Shown here in pieces: positions 1-8,526 of a DNA stretch of 32,294 bases (the first letter of the stretch is position 1; each line of letters opens with the position of its first letter). Below the pieces are notes generated by a model. It saw nothing but the letters and a program-made list of their open reading frames with translations, was not told where the DNA came from and did no database searches. This DNA is from Borreliella mayonii (lineage in GTDB: Bacteria; Spirochaetota; Spirochaetia; Borreliales; Borreliaceae). Made by a program: the position numbers and the translations under genes. The stretch covers positions 1 through 32,294 of the forward strand of contig NZ_CP015792.1 in assembly GCF_001945665.1 (NCBI RefSeq), written 5' to 3'.

Positions 1-40
1 TATTAATCTTTAATTAGTATAAATATATTAGGCTCATTTC
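1..40. other. Left hairpin telomere of linear plasmid
   Basis: The first bases contain TTAGTATAAAT starting at position 14. Borrelia telomeres carry a conserved TTAGTATA box at this distance from the hairpin tip, recognised by the resolvase ResT. The right end shows a related box at the same distance. This suggests that the window starts at or within a base or two of the true end. The terminal AT-rich stretch 1-13 fits the tip-proximal part. The hairpin closure itself cannot be seen in linear sequence. Confidence 0.75.
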
Positions 41-497
41 TTTGAAAATTGACTGCAGCAAGAACAAGAAATATAAATTTAAAAAAATAAAAAGTACAAA
101 TTGCCGCAATACACTGTATTATCACTCAATAGTTCTTATTTCAATAATAAAAACTACATTAACAGCCAAAATAGATGTTAATTGGTAGATATATTATAGG
201 TCATATATTTTTTAAACAATAACACTATGAGTATTGCCATACTGCTAAAGCTATTAAAATATCTATGCTTTAAAAATATCTCAACAATTTAGAAAACAAA
301 ATAAAAATCACAACTAATATATATAAGTTCAAAAATACTATATTTAAACCTTACCATACACTTAATTATCCTTTAGAAATATACTACATCAAGATTAAAG
401 AATACTATAAATAATCATCTGTATATAATTGGTTTACTATATTTTAGAGTATCATGGCCCTAATAAAGAAAAAATATTAATTTAAATTGATTTTCAT

Positions 498-588
498 CTA
501 AAGTAAAACAAAATAAATGGGATTTGTTTTGTAATTCTCATATATTTCTTTAATATTTTTTTCTAGTTTTATTGTTTTTTTATACTTC
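498..588 (-). pseudogene. Scrap of PF57/62 plasmid replication gene
   Basis: Read on the minus strand, this frame gives a short peptide containing NIKEIYENYKTNPIYF and then a stop. It matches in order and spacing the segment QIENIYENYKFKPHFI of the intact PF57/62 gene at 13091-14194. Only about 29 codons survive. This is a leftover of a replication/partition cassette, probably from a plasmid that once recombined at this end. The match is short, but the IYENYK core and flanking residues make chance unlikely. Confidence 0.5.
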
Positions 589-681
589 TTTTAGTTTTAT
601 TATTGAAAATCAAAAATATAACGCCCTAAGCAAAATAAAACGCAAATTAGAAACATCAACATTACATAATAAATGTAAATC

Positions 682-717
682 GCTTATAGTAATTTTCACC
701 AGAAAATTACTATAAGC
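682..717. terminator. Perfect 15-bp hairpin, possible bidirectional terminator
   Basis: Arms 682-696 and 703-717 are exact reverse complements with a 6-base loop. T-rich and A-rich sequence inside the arms would give a weakly terminating stem in either direction. No intact gene ends here, so the role is inferred only from shape. Confidence 0.45.
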
Positions 718-963
718 TCCCCAATAATATAAACTTCAACTTTAATAAACATATTATTAAATCACTTAAACCAACAATATAAATCCAATTGAAATTAAAA
801 TCTAGATATATTTATATATTAGAGTATTATGAGCAATAAAGAACAATTAAATAAAAATATTTTTATAACAAAGTATTTAATTTAAACAAATTGATATATA
901 ATCATTATTAATGATTATATATTTGTAATGTGTGTTTTTGATTAGAGAAAGGGAGAGTTTTTT

Positions 964-1809
964 ATGAGAAAAAATTTGTTTTTAAATATATTGCTGATGA
1001 TAGGATTGATATCTTGTAGTCCAGATTCTAAATTATCTAAAGAAGAGCAAAAAAATAACAGCAATATAAAGGAGGTTTTGGATAATGTTAAAAAAGATGT
1101 TTTTAAAAATTTGTATGGTAATCAACAAGAGCAAAAAGATTTTACTGAAAATTTTGAAGATCAAAAACATGAAAATTCGATTGTTCCAGTAGAGTATGAG
1201 GCTTCTGCTCGTGTTCAAAAAAAAGAAATAAAACAAGAAAATTTAATCCCCGTTACTGATGATGAAAAGGAAGCAGATAAAGTAATTAAAAATACAGAGA
1301 ATATTCTTAAAAACTCTGGATTTTCTAAATTAATTAAGGATATATGCATGCTTAAAGATGAATATATTTCAATAAAAAATGATTTTGATGATGTAATTAG
1401 TAATATTAAGAATAGAAAAACATCACTAATGAGCAACTATAAAGACAATAAAGATAAGATAAATAAATTAACCCAGTTACAAAATACTTCAAAGACATAT
1501 AATGATGAATTTGATAAATTTATAAATAAAATTGATATTGTAGAACAAGAGATAAGATCTGCAGCTTTCTTTTTTGATCGTGCTCAGAAAAATTTAAAAG
1601 ACAGTATTATTAAAAGATTAGAGAGTAAGAAGAAAAATTCTGATGCATCACAGTTATCTAGACAAGCTTTAATTGATGCGGAGAATGCTTTAAAAAATTT
1701 AGAATCTTATTTTTCCCAAAAAGTCTATGCAATGGTTAAAATGACAGAAATACAAGAATTTATTAAACATTTAAAAACTATTTTAGCAAGAGCAAGCATT
1801 AATAGATAA
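964..1809 (+). CDS. Alpha-helical surface lipoprotein
   Basis: A 281-residue predicted lipoprotein. Residues 1-18 form a signal peptide ending in the lipobox LISC, so Cys18 would be lipidated and the protein anchored to the membrane, probably surface-exposed. After a charged linker (about 19-100), residues 105-275 are strongly helical with many Lys/Glu/Asp and regular hydrophobic spacing (LKDEYISIKNDFDDVI), as in Borrelia helical-bundle lipoproteins. It resembles the BBK01/BBG01/BBH37 type (paralogous family 12) in general plan; that is recalled and unverified. The start is supported by GGGAGAG seven bases before ATG. A hairpin at 1819-1844 follows, so it is probably a single-gene unit. The reading frame is intact, unlike most neighbours to the right. 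Confidence 0.85.
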   Translation: MRKNLFLNILLMIGLISCSPDSKLSKEEQKNNSNIKEVLDNVKKDVFKNLYGNQQEQKDFTENFEDQKHENSIVPVEYEASARVQKKEIKQENLIPVTDDEKEADKVIKNTENILKNSGFSKLIKDICMLKDEYISIKNDFDDVISNIKNRKTSLMSNYKDNKDKINKLTQLQNTSKTYNDEFDKFINKIDIVEQEIRSAAFFFDRAQKNLKDSIIKRLESKKKNSDASQLSRQALIDAENALKNLESYFSQKVYAMVKMTEIQEFIKHLKTILARASINR

Positions 1810-1818
1810 TATAGCCTA

Positions 1819-1844
1819 ACTACTAAACTAAAAAGTTTAGTAGT
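1819..1844 (+). terminator. Rho-independent-type terminator after lipoprotein gene
   Basis: An 11-bp perfect stem (ACTACTAAACT at 1819-1829, complement at 1834-1844) with loop AAAA, starting 9 bases after the stop codon. T-rich sequence follows at 1845-1859. Confidence 0.7.
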
Positions 1845-2206
1845 ATTTCAATATCTTTTAAGGATGTTGCCCCCCAAAATGCTAATATATAATCAAATAT
1901 TAAACACTTCGGCTAACAGTTTATAAGGAATCAACCAAACCTTCAGGTAAAAGCTGGCTCTTTAAAATCTGTTAATGCAAAAAAGAGAATTAAATGATTT
2001 TAAATTATCCATATTGTCTTAATCAAAAAGAACTAGAGATAAAGAAAGAAAATTCAGCTTCCAAGCACTGATGAAGAAAAAAACCAAAAGTTATTACTCT
2101 TATACCTTTTATCATTATATTATTATCAATCGGAAATAAATATATAAAATAGCTAAAAATCATTTATCAATGATAAATGATTAACTTTTTTAAAAAATTG
2201 CAATTT
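1845..2206. other. Intergenic region, no gene seen
   Basis: About 360 bases with stops in every frame and no recognisable product. A second hairpin lies at 2158-2182 (AATCATTTATCA and its exact complement around a single A), followed by a T run at 2185-2191. It looks like another terminator and isolates the next gene from anything upstream. Confidence 0.55.
2158..2182 (+). terminator. Hairpin with T-tract upstream of 2270 gene
   Basis: Arms 2158-2169 and 2171-2182 are exact reverse complements, so the realistic loop takes a few bases from each arm. CTTTTTT follows within three bases. It has the layout of an intrinsic terminator on the plus strand. Confidence 0.55.
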
Positions 2207-2249
2207 ATGTAATCTAATGATATAATTGAATTATATCATTAGATTACAT
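2207..2249. promoter_or_regulatory. 43-nt palindrome, operator-like, at lipoprotein promoter
   Basis: Two perfect 21-base arms, 2207-2227 and 2229-2249, flank one central G. The left arm ends with TATAATT, which could serve as a -10 element. The palindrome ends 20 bases before the ATG at 2270. Such a site could bind a dimeric regulator or extrude as a cruciform. The ospC gene of B. burgdorferi is a known precedent for inverted repeats at a regulated lipoprotein promoter. The role here is inferred. Confidence 0.6.
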
Positions 2250-2269
2250 AATGATATAAGGAAAATAAA

Positions 2270-3247
2270 ATGAAAACAAAAAATAAATACCTTTTTATGG
2301 TATTTTTAACATTTTTAATTTTTATTGTGGCCTGTAGTCAAGACAGTCAAAATAAGCAGGGCAAAGTATTGAACTATTTAGAAGATGCAGATAGTCCAAA
2401 ACTAACTCCAACTACGACAGTCAATATTGACTTTCATTCTGGATCATTGTTCTTAGACAGCATTAGATCTGCACATGAAGCTCTTTACAAGGCGGATTTA
2501 TTAGAAAGTACTAATTTTTTCAATTATGAAGTAATGAAAAGCCGAAGAGACCAACATGGTTTGCCTTCAAAACCACCCGCTTATATTTATTATACAAAAG
2601 CGCCCAATGAAAGCACATTTTTTACAATAGCAATACGTACACCCCACTTTGGTGGTCCACACTTGGGACAATTAGAAATAGTGATAAGAGCGCATGATCT
2701 TGCTCCTCAAGGATTTCTAGTATACAGAATTAACCATCATGAACGAACCAGCAGCAACCTTAATAGAAGATATTATAGGTTTTTTGATTCTACAATAAAA
2801 AATATTCACAGAGCAGATACTAGCAATATAAAACTAAAAAATCTTAATGGATATTTAGAAAGCAAAATATCTAACACTATATTGAATGATAGGGGTAAAA
2901 TCACTAAATTTGTAAATACAGTTCTTAATGCATTACAACAAGAACCCGAAGACGCTACACAATTATTAACACCATATTTTTCAGAAGCTGTGTCTGCAGT
3001 AGTTTTTTCAAGCCTCACCCCCTTATTAGACTATAGAATTCAAGATGGAATTGCCAATGTCGTTAGAACTGACTATTTATCAAGCGCACTACCAATTCCT
3101 TATTATTTAAATTTAGTGAAACAATGGGAAGGAATAAATTACTTGCAATACATTAAAGAAAATCCCTCTAAAGATGTCAGACATGGTAAACAGGCTATAA
3201 CCCCCGAAGAACCATTGGTTTTTATGAATATAATCAAATATAAATAA
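2270..3247 (+). CDS. Predicted lipoprotein, family not recognised
   Basis: A 325-residue predicted lipoprotein. Residues 1-22 are a basic start, a long hydrophobic core and the lipobox IVAC, giving Cys22 as the lipidated residue. The mature part differs from the usual Lys/Glu-rich helical Borrelia lipoproteins: it has many aromatic, Pro and Gly residues (for example TPHFGGPHLGQLEI near 124-137 and LAPQGFLVYRI near 144-154), suggesting a mixed or beta-rich fold in the first half. The C-terminal half looks helical. RBS AAGGAAAA lies just before the ATG. The gene is alone, behind a terminator-like hairpin, with a 43-nt palindrome over its promoter area, so its transcription is probably regulated. 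I cannot name a family; a PF52-type relation was considered but not established. Confidence 0.85.
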   Translation: MKTKNKYLFMVFLTFLIFIVACSQDSQNKQGKVLNYLEDADSPKLTPTTTVNIDFHSGSLFLDSIRSAHEALYKADLLESTNFFNYEVMKSRRDQHGLPSKPPAYIYYTKAPNESTFFTIAIRTPHFGGPHLGQLEIVIRAHDLAPQGFLVYRINHHERTSSNLNRRYYRFFDSTIKNIHRADTSNIKLKNLNGYLESKISNTILNDRGKITKFVNTVLNALQQEPEDATQLLTPYFSEAVSAVVFSSLTPLLDYRIQDGIANVVRTDYLSSALPIPYYLNLVKQWEGINYLQYIKENPSKDVRHGKQAITPEEPLVFMNIIKYK

Positions 3248-3317
3248 ATTATATTACAGGTGAACTGCTATTTCTATAATTAAAGATTACAGAAATAGCT
3301 TCTTGTATCTTTCCATG

Positions 3318-4353
3318 ATAGTTCTAAATAAACTCAAGGATTTTGCAAATTTACCAGAACAACATGCTTGTAGTAAGTCTAGAATAGAAAACGATTCTGA
3401 ACTTTGGAAATTAGTACAAATCCAAGAATTTTTAAAAAAATACGAATATTGATCCAGCTTATGTTAAGGAAATATCTTATAGACCATTTGATAATAGATT
3501 TACCTATTACTCTAAAAATAGAGGGGTCATAATTAGGCCTGGTTATAAATAATGAAACATATCTTAGAAATTCAAAAGAATATAGCACTAATAACAACAA
3601 GACTATCCAAAACTGATCGTTTTTCTCATGCTTTCGTTACTTATAAAATATCAGAATCAAGCATTATTCCACTAGGATATATTTTTCCACTTTATATACA
3701 AGAATTTATATACAAGAAGATGGCGGAACACTTGAAAGAGGTAAAAAGAAAACTTTAAAAATAAATTTAGATATTTTATTGATGTTAAATATAATAAAAA
3801 ATTTACCACAGAAGAAACACTTGGTTATGTTTATGTGATTCTTTATTCAAATATCTATAGGGATATATTCTACAAGCACTTACAAATAGACTTTCCTAAA
3901 ATTATTTTTGTAGATAATAATACTGACATATTTGAAACACTCAGTAAACTTGAAATAGAGCTCATTAATCCTCATTTACTAAAAGTTGTTCCAACGCTAA
4001 TAGCAACATTGGAAAATGTTTTTCATTTTTAGATGAAACTCTAAAACAAAACCCAATCATAGAAAAAGTTTTTTTATAAAGAAAAAATAAATAAACTTTA
4101 CCATAGCCAAGCCCCTAGATTTACTAATGTTTCCAAAGGGGTGTATAACTATACTATTGGGAATTACCAACCTCTAAAAAACTTAACTTATAGAAAAGAC
4201 AGAGAAATGCCCCTAAAAGAAGTTGAACATCTTGAAAAAGTCATCAAAACAATTCATTATACAATTGGCGTACAAAAAGAAATAGATAGCACAATTTCAA
4301 ATCTAAAAGAGTTTAATAGAAACTTCATTAATCCTGCATTAAAATCTGCTTAG
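3318..4353 (+). pseudogene. Decayed C-terminal part of type IIG/ISP restriction-methylation enzyme
   Basis: Joining three frames gives a continuous C-terminal region of a single-chain restriction-modification enzyme. In order it shows VLNKLKDFANL (3321), IDPAYVKEISYRPFDNRFTYY (from 3448), RPGYK then MKHIL (3537-3566), FVTYKISESS and PLYIQ, FRYFIDVKYNKKF with LGYVYVILYS (from 3766), KIIFVDN, ELINPHLLK, YNYTIGNYQPL (from 4144) and a final helical KEVEHLEKVIKTI. The YRPFD...R motif followed by an R-P-Y and M-K-H block is typical of the specificity region after the Eco57I-like methylase in type IIG and ISP enzymes. The nuclease and methylase domains are absent. Decay includes a frameshift near 3447 and a local duplication of TATACAAGAA around 3700. 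It is not a copy of the intact enzyme at 28081, whose C-terminus lacks these motifs. Confidence 0.7.
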
Positions 4354-4460
4354 CACAGTAAAGTAATTTAAATGATATCTTAAGAATAAATTCATATCCA
4401 AAAATAAAATTGCACTAATATTTAATTATCAAAACTTTATTATTAGGAGGTAATATTAAT

Positions 4461-4939
4461 ATGAAAAAAATTTTCACATTAATATTAATTTTTAGCTTAA
4501 CAATGCAAATTTTTGCACAAGATAAACTTAAAAAAGGCGCTGGAGATATTGCAACCGTAATGAAATATGAAAGCTAAAAATCAACCGTACTAGCACCATT
4601 ACTTTTGAATATCTTTTTATCTTTAGGAATAGGATCCTTTGTTCAAGGAGATTATATTGGTGGTGGCGCACCACTTGGATTTCAGGTACTTGGGGGAATA
4701 CTTATAATAACTGGAAGGTTTATTACATAAACATAAGATGCAGCAACAGAAATAACAGGATTGACACTAATGGGAATAGGAGGGCTTATGACTACAGCAT
4801 CCTACATAACTGGAATTATTCTTCCATTTACATGTGCAGATAGATACAATGCGAATCTTAAAACAGACTTGGCATTTCGCTTGCGGGGTTTGAACCCAAT
4901 CTTGACATTGGAATAAATGGATTCCAGCTGTCGTTTTAA
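4461..4939 (+). pseudogene. P13-family membrane protein, pseudogene
   Basis: The reading starts with a cleavable signal peptide (MKKIFTLILIFSLTMQIFAQ) behind a good RBS, AGGAGG. It continues with the features of the Borrelia P13 outer-membrane channel family: LLLNIFLSLGIGSFVQGD, G-rich hydrophobic helices, IILPFTCADRYNANLK, and after a frameshift GFEPNLDIGINGFQLSF at the C-terminus. It is inactivated by in-frame stops at 4575, 4728 and 4734 and by a frameshift near 4872. Each stop is one substitution from a sense codon, so decay looks fairly recent and stepwise. Full length would have been about 160 residues, short for a P13 paralogue. The signal peptide and RBS are still intact, so a short peptide could still be made. 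Confidence 0.75.
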
Positions 4940-5071
4940 AAAAGCTATTAAAAATAAATTTGCCTAGGGAAAAGATTAGTAATACTAATAATCTCTCCCA
5001 AAGCTTATCAATAAAAACTATTAATACTATTTCGAAATCAAAAATTACATAAATAACTCCTTGCCCCAGCT

Positions 5072-5212
5072 CATGATAGTTTTTTAAGCCTCACAAGAAG
5101 AGCAGTACTAGAATATAATCCACAAGCTTTATCTAAAGTAATAATAAAGATTAAAAAAGTCTCCCAAAAGGGATGCTTTGATTGCGACGATAAATGTAGG
5201 AAGGATAAATGA
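5072..5212 (+). other. Fragment of unrecognised coding sequence
   Basis: An open frame of 46 codons without a start reads HDSFLSLTRRAVLEYNP, then a Lys-rich helix, then CFDCDDKCRKDK before the stop. The cysteine pair pattern at the end (C-x2-C-x3-C) and good amino-acid mix suggest a true C-terminal coding remnant, not noise. I do not recognise the parent. Confidence 0.3.
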
Positions 5213-5277
5213 ACTCCAACCTAAAGTAACAATATCACCATATATAATAAAAATCAAGTATTTGTTTTTATTCTTTT

Positions 5278-5814
5278 TTATTTTCTTTTATAATTTTCAT
5301 ATTCATTAATTAGATCTGATAAGACTTTTTTTTAGTAAAAAATAGTCTTTCAAAAATAAAATAAGCTCTTTTAATATCTTCTTTATAAAATGCATAAAAC
5401 TCTTTGTTTTTCATCAAAAATTCTAATAGACATTTTTTTATTATTTACTTCAGGCAAATTTACTTTTTTTACGGTTGATAAATTCTCTTTTAATTTCCTT
5501 TGTATTCTTCTAAACCCTATTTCTTTAATTTTATCTATAGAGATAGCCCCTTCTAAAACCTTTTCGTAAACTCTCAAATATAAATACTCTTGTGTCTTGC
5601 AATTACAAAATGTTTTATAAATAAATTGCTCGAAACTAGAAAAATTATCATATTTGCAAAGTTCTTTTCTTTTAATTTCGTATAAAATTTTCATTCTTTC
5701 GATTTTATTATCAATATCATCTTTTAAATTATATTTTAATTTCTCTTTTAAATTATTGTAATTAATCAAATCCTTATCTTGCATACTATCCATATTTATT
5801 AACTCTTTGTTCAT
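5278..5814 (-). pseudogene. Orphan PF49-type partition protein, frameshifted
   Basis: The first 143 codons (start at 5814) resemble the PF49 maintenance protein. KIERMKILYEIKRKELCKYD aligns in position with IYNIIDTMKILKKINDKKLY of the intact PF49 at 11170, followed by a region like FKDFLSDFKLAKTQSYEYIKL. The frame stops at 5383, but moving by one base at the run of five T (5407-5411) continues it as KEFYAFYKEDIKRAYFIFERL and ends at 5278. One extra base in that run therefore explains the break. PF49 proteins help maintain Borrelia plasmids and normally follow ParA. No ParA, PF50 or PF57/62 is near this one. It may be a remnant of another plasmid's cassette. Confidence 0.65.
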
Positions 5815-6154
5815 ATAGCTGAAAGTTCTACTATTTAAGAACAGCTCTTTTTTATTATTTATAATGGGTTGTAAACACCATATGTAATAGAAAAAAACAA
5901 TAAATTAGCTCTATTGACATGATTAAAAAATATATTCAGAATCAAAATAAATCTATTTATTAACAAATTTTTTTTAAATCAATTAAAATAATTTATAAAA
6001 AGCTCAAAATCCTATAAAACCTCTCACAATAAAAATATTGTTACTTTTAATTAAAAAAAGTTATTTAATCAAATTATTTATTACATTATTATTTAAATAT
6101 TATCTATTATAGTATAATAAATAATATTTAATATTTTAAGCAAGGAGAATATTT
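5815..6154. other. Intergenic region with promoter of dead lipoprotein gene
   Basis: Very AT-rich, no coding signal. A likely -10 (TATAAT within AGTATAATAAAT) lies about 40 bases before the start at 6155, and the RBS AAGGAG precedes it. The same leader is found before VraA (minus, 17761-17776) and before the pseudogene at 7863. Confidence 0.45.
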
Positions 6155-6906
6155 ATGAAATATAACATCATCGCAAGCTTATTTGTTTTTCTATTTTTGG
6201 CTTGCAATCCAGATTTTAACATCAATCAAAAAGATACGAAGTCTCCATTTAGTAATAAAGAAGAAAACCCTAATCAAAGAAAAAAACCACACTACTTAAT
6301 GATTTAAGAAATTTTATAGAACAAGCTCATGTAGATAACGAAAAATATGAAAAAAAGTTACAAGAAGAACCTGAAGACCAATATGGACTGTTGGATTCTT
6401 TCAAGCTCTTTTTCAGTGGTTAGGATCCAAGGGAAATATAAGGGAATCCGATGATCAATATATATATCTAAAAGATTTAGAAAACGAGTTTACAGTACCC
6501 TAAATGCCATTGATGATAATGAATTAAAAACTTTTCAAAAATGATAATAGCATCAAACCAAGTACTAGCAATATTTTCTAACCTTGAAGATCTTACAATT
6601 ATTATTGAAGATGCAACTCATAGCTTATATTCTCAAAAAGACAATCTAGAAAAGCCAGAGATTCCAAATTTAAAGAAGATTAAAAATTTATTTGAACAAT
6701 TGTTATATACAAAACAAATAATCTCAAGAATGCCATACCAACTTTTACTAAATTATCAAAATGATGAAAATCTAAAAACAGATATAAATAAAAATAAGCT
6801 TAGATCTTATACACAAACAGTTTGCCGCCGAATGCAAATAAAAATTAGAGAAGCACAACACATAGAAATAGAGATGTCTCCAATAATATATAAATATAGC
6901 CTTTAA
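6155..6906 (+). pseudogene. P35/P37-type immunogenic lipoprotein, pseudogene
   Basis: It begins like VraA (MKYNIIASLFVFLFLACNPDFN), so it had a lipoprotein signal with a C after LA. A frameshift near 6280 moves the frame to TLLNDLRNFIEQAHVD and QEEPEDQYGL, which match the VraA region TLLNDLREQIKEAY and EPKDQYGM. A further break and stop follow near 6420. From 6541 a 121-codon frame continues with HSLYSQKDNLEKPEIPNL and a long helical end. The family encodes helical surface lipoproteins of roughly 250-300 residues that are antigenic in infected hosts. The C-terminal ORF lacks its own RBS, so I do not think it is translated alone. The stem at 7011-7046 lies downstream. Confidence 0.75.
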
Positions 6907-7010
6907 GTTATGTGTTGGAATTGCCATAATAATGTAAAAGCCTGCCTTTAATAAATGGTGAGCAATAGATTAATATTATTAATGGGATATCTTTTAAAAG
7001 AATTGTATTT

Positions 7011-7046
7011 CAAAGTGTAATTAATGTAAGAATTAATTACACTTTG
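7011..7046 (+). terminator. Perfect 15-bp hairpin terminator
   Basis: Arms 7011-7025 (CAAAGTGTAATTAAT) and 7032-7046 are exact complements with a 6-base loop, followed by ATAATTTTATTTTT. It probably ended transcription of the lipoprotein gene that died upstream. Confidence 0.65.
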
Positions 7047-7862
7047 ATAATTTTATTTTTAATAATTGATAATTGCAAATAAAAACAAAAATTAAGAATA
7101 TACTTTACTCCATAATAATAATAATGACAATTTTATTTGAAGCTCTAAAAGAAAAAAGGAATTTACCAAAATAGCGAATAACCTGCTAACATCAGGGGAT
7201 TTCAACTCATTAATTAAAAATTTAATGCTGTTAAAGCTATGAATTTTCCCCTTAATTAATATACTATAATTTTTTAACACTTGCTTTTATACATCTCTAA
7301 AAGTATTTCTATTTTTAATAAACTAATTTTCTACTATTAAAACATTTATTTTTTTATTTTTAAAAATATTAACTTCTTCTATTGCATCTATTAACATAAG
7401 GAATACCTCAACAGACCACCTTTCGATTTAAATAGATATTATAACCTTATCTTCAACATTTAAAGCATTGTATAATAGAAGCCCTAAACTGGGGGATATC
7501 AATTATTATGTAATAAAAATTGTTATTAAATAAATTTTTTTATACAATGTTTCAGAATTGTTTTTTTATGCCTTTCGTCTTCTTGTTCAAATTTGTATAT
7601 AAAGATTAGAAAGAATAATATACATTTTACTATTTATTTTGTTTAAATGCTTATTTAAATCGAAATTTTTGTACTCTTTAAACACATAGTATATATTAAG
7701 AATCTCCTTCACAAAGGAAACATATTCTTATTAAAAGAAACAAATTTGGTAAAAATTAATCAAGGATATATAAAATAAATTTTGAAAAAGCTTAAAATAC
7801 AATATTATATTTATACTTATTATAAATATAAATAAATATGTAATTATATAAAGGAGAGATTT
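7047..7862. other. Region without intact gene; two minus-strand scraps
   Basis: A 62-codon minus-strand frame at 7092-7280 (MLKNYSILIKGKIHSF...) has no RBS I can accept and no recognised match; it may belong to the decayed gene at 7331-7490. The remainder up to the promoter of the pseudogene at 7863 holds only AT-rich sequence, with RBS AAAGGAGAG at 7851-7859. Confidence 0.4.
7331..7490 (-). pseudogene. Possible ClpP-like serine protease remnant
   Basis: Read on the minus strand it gives GLLLYNALNVEDKVIISI, a stop, then SVEVFLMLIDAIEEVN and INVLIVEN before the next stop. In between, another frame reads SKGG. With one extra and one missing base, the line becomes IISI-x-SKGGSVEVFLMLIDAI. This has the pattern of the ClpP fold around its oxyanion loop (INSPGGSV followed by a helix), including a helix of the LLYLEAED kind just before. 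Phage head-maturation proteases share this fold. The repair needs two compensating indels and no catalytic Ser/His segment survives, so this is a weak call. Confidence 0.3.
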
Positions 7863-8500
7863 GTGAAATACTATATAATTGCAAATATATTTGTTTTTAT
7901 ATTTTCAGCTTGTAATCCAAATTTTAATGCTGATTAAAAGATATTAAATACCCACTTACTAAAAATCAAGGCCCAAAATTGAAAACTCCAGACAAAAATA
8001 ATCAAAGCCTAAAACAGAAGAAGAACTAAGAAAAAAACAACTAAAAAATATACTACTTAACGATTTAAAAAATCAGATAGAAAAGGCTAATGCACATAAA
8101 AAAAATATATAAAAAGAAGGAAAGAAGAAACTGATGTCCACTACAGAGTGAAGGCTTTTAAGAAATTGGACTCTAGAGAACAAAAGGAAGTAAAAAGATA
8201 TCTGACAATGCCGAAAGATCTATAAAATATAGAAAACATCCCTATACTATTTTAAGTACTCTAGATATTGATGAATTAAAGGAATTTTCAGATATTATCA
8301 TAAAGCAGGGCCCAATATACGGAATATTTAACATCTTTAGTATTCTTGGGGGAGAGTTCTTGACATAGTAAATAACCAATTACACCTTAAAAAAGATAAA
8401 CCAAATAAACTATATTTCGGATTTAAAAATGCTTAAAAATTCGTTTGATAAAATAACATTTAACCTAAAATAGATAAATTTTAAAGCATTCTAATATCTT
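7863..8500 (+). pseudogene. P35/P37-type lipoprotein, heavily decayed
   Basis: The start is GTG where the sister genes have ATG. It is followed by KYYIIANIFVFIFSACNPNF, close to the VraA leader, and then an in-frame stop at about codon 26. Other frames keep ELRKKQLKNILLNDLKNQIEKANA (8010-8110) and later pieces matching VraA (YTLLSTLDIHELKEFSDI corresponds to about 8240-8300). Many stops and shifts show that this copy died earlier than the one at 6155. It has only one ELRKKQ unit, not the repeat array of VraA. End position is approximate. Confidence 0.7.
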
Positions 8501-8526
8501 TTATTTAAGAAATATATTAATAATAT

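Larger units (their letters stand above)
41..963. other. Left subtelomeric region without intact genes
   Basis: About 920 bases with stops in all frames. They hold a short rep-gene scrap at 498-588 (minus) and a perfect 15-bp stem hairpin at 682-717 (arms GCTTATAGTAATTTT at 682-696 and its complement at 703-717, loop CACCAG). The hairpin could end transcription from either side. The last 100 bases must hold the promoter of the lipoprotein gene at 964, which has the ribosome-binding site GGGAGAG about 7 bases upstream of its ATG. I see nothing else. Confidence 0.6.

Noticed and set aside
1033..1436. Minus-strand frames opposite the first lipoprotein gene
   Set aside because: Low-complexity hydrophobic shadows without RBS.
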